From an uncultured Amylibacter sp. (GTDB lineage Bacteria; Pseudomonadota; Alphaproteobacteria; Rhodobacterales; Rhodobacteraceae), in the NCBI GenBank assembly GCA_959347345.1, contig OY365738.1, forward strand, positions 2,318,501 through 2,382,500: a stretch of 64,000 bases of DNA, in the 5' to 3' direction. The first letter of the stretch is position 1; each line of letters begins with the position of its first letter. Positions 61,434-64,000 of this stretch are shown here, piece after piece. Below the pieces are notes generated by a model. It did not search any database. It saw nothing but the letters and a program-made list of their open reading frames with translations, and was not told the DNA's origin. Both the position numbers and the translations under genes were made by a program.

Positions 61434-61910
61434 ATGTTGCGTTTTATTTTTTCAGTCGCGTTTTTATTTCTGCTGTGGCTTGGGCTTTCTGGTATCTACA
61501 AACCGCTGGTCGTTGGGCTGGGGCTTGGCTCTGCTGTTTTTGCCGTAATGGTCGCCCGCCGTATGAATAAATATGACGCGATGGGGGCGTTAAAAATCGC
61601 CCTGCGACCGCTTGCCGTTATCGGTTATCTCCTTTGGCTGATTGGTGAAATTGCCAAGGCGAATTTGATTGTCGCGCGGATTATCCTCTCGCCCTCCGCG
61701 CCTGTAAAGCAGAAATTTTTCACGACTCCAACCACGCAGAAAACCGATTTGGGGTGTGCGATTTTTGCCAATTCCATTACCTTGACCCCTGGGACTATTA
61801 CGGTGGAAGTGGAAGAAAAAACCCTGTTGGTGCATGCGCTGGCCTTCGCGCCGAGTGACACAATCGCCCTAGCAGATATGAACGCGCGGGCGTGTAAGGT
61901 GGAAATATAA
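61434..61910 (+). CDS. mnhE: Na+/H+ antiporter subunit E (MnhE/MrpE)
   Basis: A 158-residue subunit of the multi-subunit Mrp antiporter. Two or three membrane segments in the first 65 residues (FIFSVAFLFLLWLGLSGIY, PLAVIGYLLWLIGEIAKANL), then IILSP and SITLTPGTITVEVEEKTLLV typical of MrpE. The ATG at 61434 is used although the frame is open 36 nt upstream, because the promoter lies there. It overlaps mnhF by 1 nt. Confidence 0.92.
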   Translation: MLRFIFSVAFLFLLWLGLSGIYKPLVVGLGLGSAVFAVMVARRMNKYDAMGALKIALRPLAVIGYLLWLIGEIAKANLIVARIILSPSAPVKQKFFTTPTTQKTDLGCAIFANSITLTPGTITVEVEEKTLLVHALAFAPSDTIALADMNARACKVEI

Positions 61911-62203
61911 TGTTTATCTTCGCCACAATCGCGCTGTTTATCGCCATGGTCATGACGCTCGTCCGCCTGTATTTGGGTGAGAGCCTGTACGACCGCGTTT
62001 TGGCAGGCAGCTCCTTTGGCACAACCACGGTTTTATTTATTGGCGTGGTTGGATTTTTAACCGAACGCCCTGATTTTTTGGACATAGCTTTGTTGTACGC
62101 TTTGATAAATTTTGTCGGCACAATCGCCGTATTAAAATTCTTTCGCTATCGCAGTTTGGGCGATGCGCACACAAATAAATTCACCGATAAAGGCGATAAA
62201 TAA
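61910..62203 (+). CDS. mnhF: Na+/H+ antiporter subunit F (MnhF/MrpF)
   Basis: A 97-residue, three-segment membrane protein. IALFIAMVMTLVRLYLGESL and YDRVLAGSSFGTTTVLFIGV followed by LDIALLYALINFVGTIAVLK match the MrpF pattern YDRVLA...D.A..YA...F.G. Start overlaps the mnhE stop (TAATG) and the stop overlaps mnhG likewise. Confidence 0.93.
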   Translation: MFIFATIALFIAMVMTLVRLYLGESLYDRVLAGSSFGTTTVLFIGVVGFLTERPDFLDIALLYALINFVGTIAVLKFFRYRSLGDAHTNKFTDKGDK

Positions 62204-62523
62204 TGTGGGATTTAATCATAGATATTGCCAGTTGGGTGCTGATTATCGGGGGGGCGGGTTTTACTCTTATCGGTACTTTTGGGCTGTTGCGGTTTGGCGA
62301 TTTCTGGTCGCGGATGCATGCGGTTTCCGTCTCTGAATCGGGCGGGGCGTTTTTATTATTGGCGGGGATGGCGTTGCAAGCGGGCTTTGTTTTGGTGACA
62401 TTAAAACTGGTCGTTATCGGCGTGTTTTTATTCATCACCGGGCCGAGCGCGACCCACGCGATTGCCAATGCCGCGCTTGTCCGTGATAAAAAAACTGCGA
62501 ATAAAAAGGACAAATCCGCATGA
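62203..62523 (+). CDS. mnhG: Na+/H+ antiporter subunit G (MnhG/MrpG)
   Basis: A 106-residue, three-segment protein with the MrpG signature GAGFTLIGTFGLLRFGDFWS followed by RMHAVSVSESGGAFLLLAG, then FLFITGPSATHAIANAA. Linked to its neighbours by 1-4 nt overlaps. Confidence 0.94.
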   Translation: MWDLIIDIASWVLIIGGAGFTLIGTFGLLRFGDFWSRMHAVSVSESGGAFLLLAGMALQAGFVLVTLKLVVIGVFLFITGPSATHAIANAALVRDKKTANKKDKSA

Positions 62524-63569
62524 GCACGCTTTACATGAATATAGTGTTATTTGCCATGATGGTTGCCACCGCAATCGCCATCGTGCGGATGAATAAATTA
62601 TTCGCCGTGGTCATGCTATCGGGCGTTTTTTCCCTGCTGGCCGCCATGTTATTTATCGTTCTGGACGCGGTCGATGTGGCATTCACAGAGGCGGCGGTGG
62701 GCGCGGGAATTTCCACCGTTTTAATGCTCGGCACAATCGCGCTGGTCCGCGATAACGAAAACAAAACCGTCCGCGCGGGGATTTTGCCTTTGATAGTCGT
62801 TGGCATCACGGGGCTGGGCATGGTCTATGGCACGTTGGATTTGCCCGCGTTTGGGGCGGCAGACGCGCCCGCGCAGGTGTATTTGAAACCCGATTATATG
62901 GCGCGAACGGTGAGCGAAATTGACATCCCAAATGTGGTGACCGCGATTTTGGCGAGCTATCGCGGCTATGATACTATGGGCGAAGTCGTTGTGGTTTTCA
63001 CCGCGGGGATTGCGGTTTTGCTGTTGTTGTCTGCTTTGCAACAGCGACCTGCGCCCACAAAAACCACAATAAAAACCACAATAAAAAATTCAATAAAAAC
63101 TCCAATAAAAAACCCAACCCAAGCCAACTGGCAAAACCATCTTATCCTACGTGTTGTCACAAAAATGCTGGTCGGTCTTATTATTCTTTACGCGTTTTAC
63201 GTCCAGTTTCACGGGGATTTTTCCCCGGGTGGCGGCTTCCAAGCGGGGATTATTATTGCCGTTGCTTTTATTTTATACGGTCTCGTTTTCGGACAAAACG
63301 CGGTTTATCAAACCTTGCCCCCTTGGGTGGTGCATAAAATTTTGGCACTTGGCGTTTTGATTTATATCGGCACGGGGCTGGCGACTATGGCTCTCGGCGG
63401 GGCGTTTTTGGACTATGGAGTTTTCGCACCGCACCATCCCAGCCACGGTCAACATTGGGGTATTTTGGCGGTGGAATTGGGTGTAGGCATTACGGTCGCG
63501 GGTGTTATGATTTGCATTTATTACGTGTTTTCTGCGCGTACCGGCCCCTTGCGCGATACAGATTGGTAG
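62520..63569 (+). CDS. mnhB: Mrp antiporter fusion subunit (MrpA C-terminal/DUF4040 plus MrpB)
   Basis: A 349-residue fusion. Residues ~1-100 match the MbhD/DUF4040-like part of MrpA (FTEAAVGAGISTVLMLGTIA). Residues ~100-175 resemble MbhE (AILASYRGYDTMGEVVVVFT). Residues ~215-340 are MrpB (ILYAFYVQFHGDFSPGGGFQ, then GLATMALGGAFLDYG and ELGVGITVAGVMICIYYV). A linker of five 12-bp units (TTIK/TTIK/NSIK/TPIK/NPTQ) separates the second and third parts. The fusion is common in alphaproteobacterial Mrp operons; the repeat linker is not. Confidence 0.88.
   Translation: MSTLYMNIVLFAMMVATAIAIVRMNKLFAVVMLSGVFSLLAAMLFIVLDAVDVAFTEAAVGAGISTVLMLGTIALVRDNENKTVRAGILPLIVVGITGLGMVYGTLDLPAFGAADAPAQVYLKPDYMARTVSEIDIPNVVTAILASYRGYDTMGEVVVVFTAGIAVLLLLSALQQRPAPTKTTIKTTIKNSIKTPIKNPTQANWQNHLILRVVTKMLVGLIILYAFYVQFHGDFSPGGGFQAGIIIAVAFILYGLVFGQNAVYQTLPPWVVHKILALGVLIYIGTGLATMALGGAFLDYGVFAPHHPSHGQHWGILAVELGVGITVAGVMICIYYVFSARTGPLRDTDW
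63056..63118 (+). repeat. 12-bp tandem repeat linker in mnhB
   Basis: Five imperfect 12-bp units of the form ACAATAAAAACC coding x-x-I-K tetrapeptides. Confidence 0.7.
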
Positions 63570-63575
63570 GCGATT

Positions 63576-64000
63576 ATGGATTATTTTATCGGGCATTTTA
63601 ATTATTGGATGTTTATTATTTTAATGATGACGGGGCTTTATATTGTCGTGGCAAAAGGCTCGCTGGTGAAAAAAATTGTCGGGCTGAATATTTTTCAAAC
63701 CTCGGTTTTTATGCTGTATATCTCTATCGGAAAAATCACGGGTGGCACTGCGCCGATTTTCCCAACCGATAGCGCGGGGCATATTTTACCCCACGATAAT
63801 ATTATTTATTCCAACCCTCTGCCCCATGTTTTAATCCTGACTGCGATAGTCGTCGGGGTCGCCACAACCGCCCTGGGGCTGGCGTTGGTCGTGCGGATTC
63901 GCGAGGCCTTTGGTACCATTGATGAAGAAGAAATCGTGAAAATAGAACACCAGATTTTATTGGAAAATAATAAAATTCATGGCACACAAATGGGAGGGCG
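63576..64000 (+). CDS. mnhC: Na+/H+ antiporter subunit C (MnhC/MrpC), 3' end cut
   Basis: Starts at 63576, 6 nt after mnhB, and stays open to the window edge (~141 residues visible). NuoK-like three-segment protein: YWMFIILMMTGLYIVVAKGS, VGLNIFQTSVFMLYISIGKI, then LPHVLILTAIVVGVATTALG, characteristic of MrpC (LTAIVVGVATTA). The tail is charged. mnhD would be expected next, outside the window. Confidence 0.92.
   Translation, partial: MDYFIGHFNYWMFIILMMTGLYIVVAKGSLVKKIVGLNIFQTSVFMLYISIGKITGGTAPIFPTDSAGHILPHDNIIYSNPLPHVLILTAIVVGVATTALGLALVVRIREAFGTIDEEEIVKIEHQILLENNKIHGTQMGG

Noticed and set aside
1..64000. tRNA and rRNA genes, insertion sequences
   Set aside because: No T-loop-type GGTTCGA signatures in intergenic DNA, no rRNA-like blocks and no transposase-like protein were found by reading both strands.

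Overview
The window looks like chromosomal DNA of an alphaproteobacterium with moderate GC. The evidence is the gene order lptC-lptA-lptB-hpf-ptsN, a short bacterial-type prolyl-tRNA synthetase followed by lolC/lolE and lolD, a soeAB-type molybdenum sulfite dehydrogenase pair, a meso-diaminopimelate-type murE, and a Rieske oxygenase near a dimethylglycine dehydrogenase-like flavoprotein. A marine relative of the Rhodobacterales or SAR116 is possible, but no rRNA or tRNA gene is present to settle this.

Layout. 1-830: 5' part of a C-terminal processing protease. 1079-2521: SEFIR/TIR-like protein. 2590-5263: gpmI and manC. 5756-9503: RNase D-like gene, lptCAB, hpf, ptsN. 10023-14183: rfbC-rfbB-rfbD-cysQ-kdsB on the minus strand (surface sugar synthesis). 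14413-16994: an uncharacterised trio of two paralogous coiled-coil proteins and a DUF4407-like membrane protein. 17018-20532: yggT, an UMF1-type transporter, mepA, a phytase-like exported esterase. 20541-21790: a DUF3800 gene bracketed by two copies of a covarying structured RNA. 21882-25220: proS, lolC/E, lolD. 25353-31575: a hypothetical membrane protein, a large cysteine-repeat lipoprotein, a MATE transporter, pyrD. 31722-32990: an AT-rich patch with a hairpin-rich 3' region, an unknown 192-residue protein and seven tandem 29-bp iterons. 33022-39101: DUF952, a VOC protein, a Rieske oxygenase, a Panacea toxin-antitoxin pair, and an FAD/GcvT-type demethylating dehydrogenase. 39155-43120: a membrane Mrr-like nuclease, an AmpD-type amidase, an Excalibur lipoprotein, gatA, gatC. 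43267-47554: a DNA methylase fused to a GIY-YIG-like domain, a second lipoprotein, a BioC-like methyltransferase, comF. 47847-51982: a MarR regulator and soeAB. 52494-61371: the mraZ-to-murD half of the division and cell-wall cluster. 61434-64000: an Mrp-type Na+/H+ antiporter operon (E-F-G-B-C order), running off the end.

The housekeeping parts form coherent envelope units: LPS export (lpt), KDO and rhamnose sugars (kdsB, rfb), GDP-mannose (manC), lipoprotein export (lol), and peptidoglycan synthesis and remodelling (mra/fts/mur, mepA, AmpD). The Rieske enzyme and the FAD/GcvT enzyme share an exact 18-nt upstream motif and could act in successive N-demethylation of a glycine-betaine-like osmolyte.

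Between these units lie AT-rich single genes or small cassettes with a defence or selfish flavour (SEFIR, DUF4407 trio, DUF3800 plus RNAs, Panacea pair, Mrr, methylase). The window also carries unusual repeats. Heptameric TAGTGAT arrays overlap stop codons. A dispersed hairpin-rich element of about 330 bp occurs in full or part at four places. Tetrapeptide-coding 12-bp repeats occur near the ends or in linkers of several proteins. No rRNA, tRNA, insertion sequence or CRISPR array was seen.
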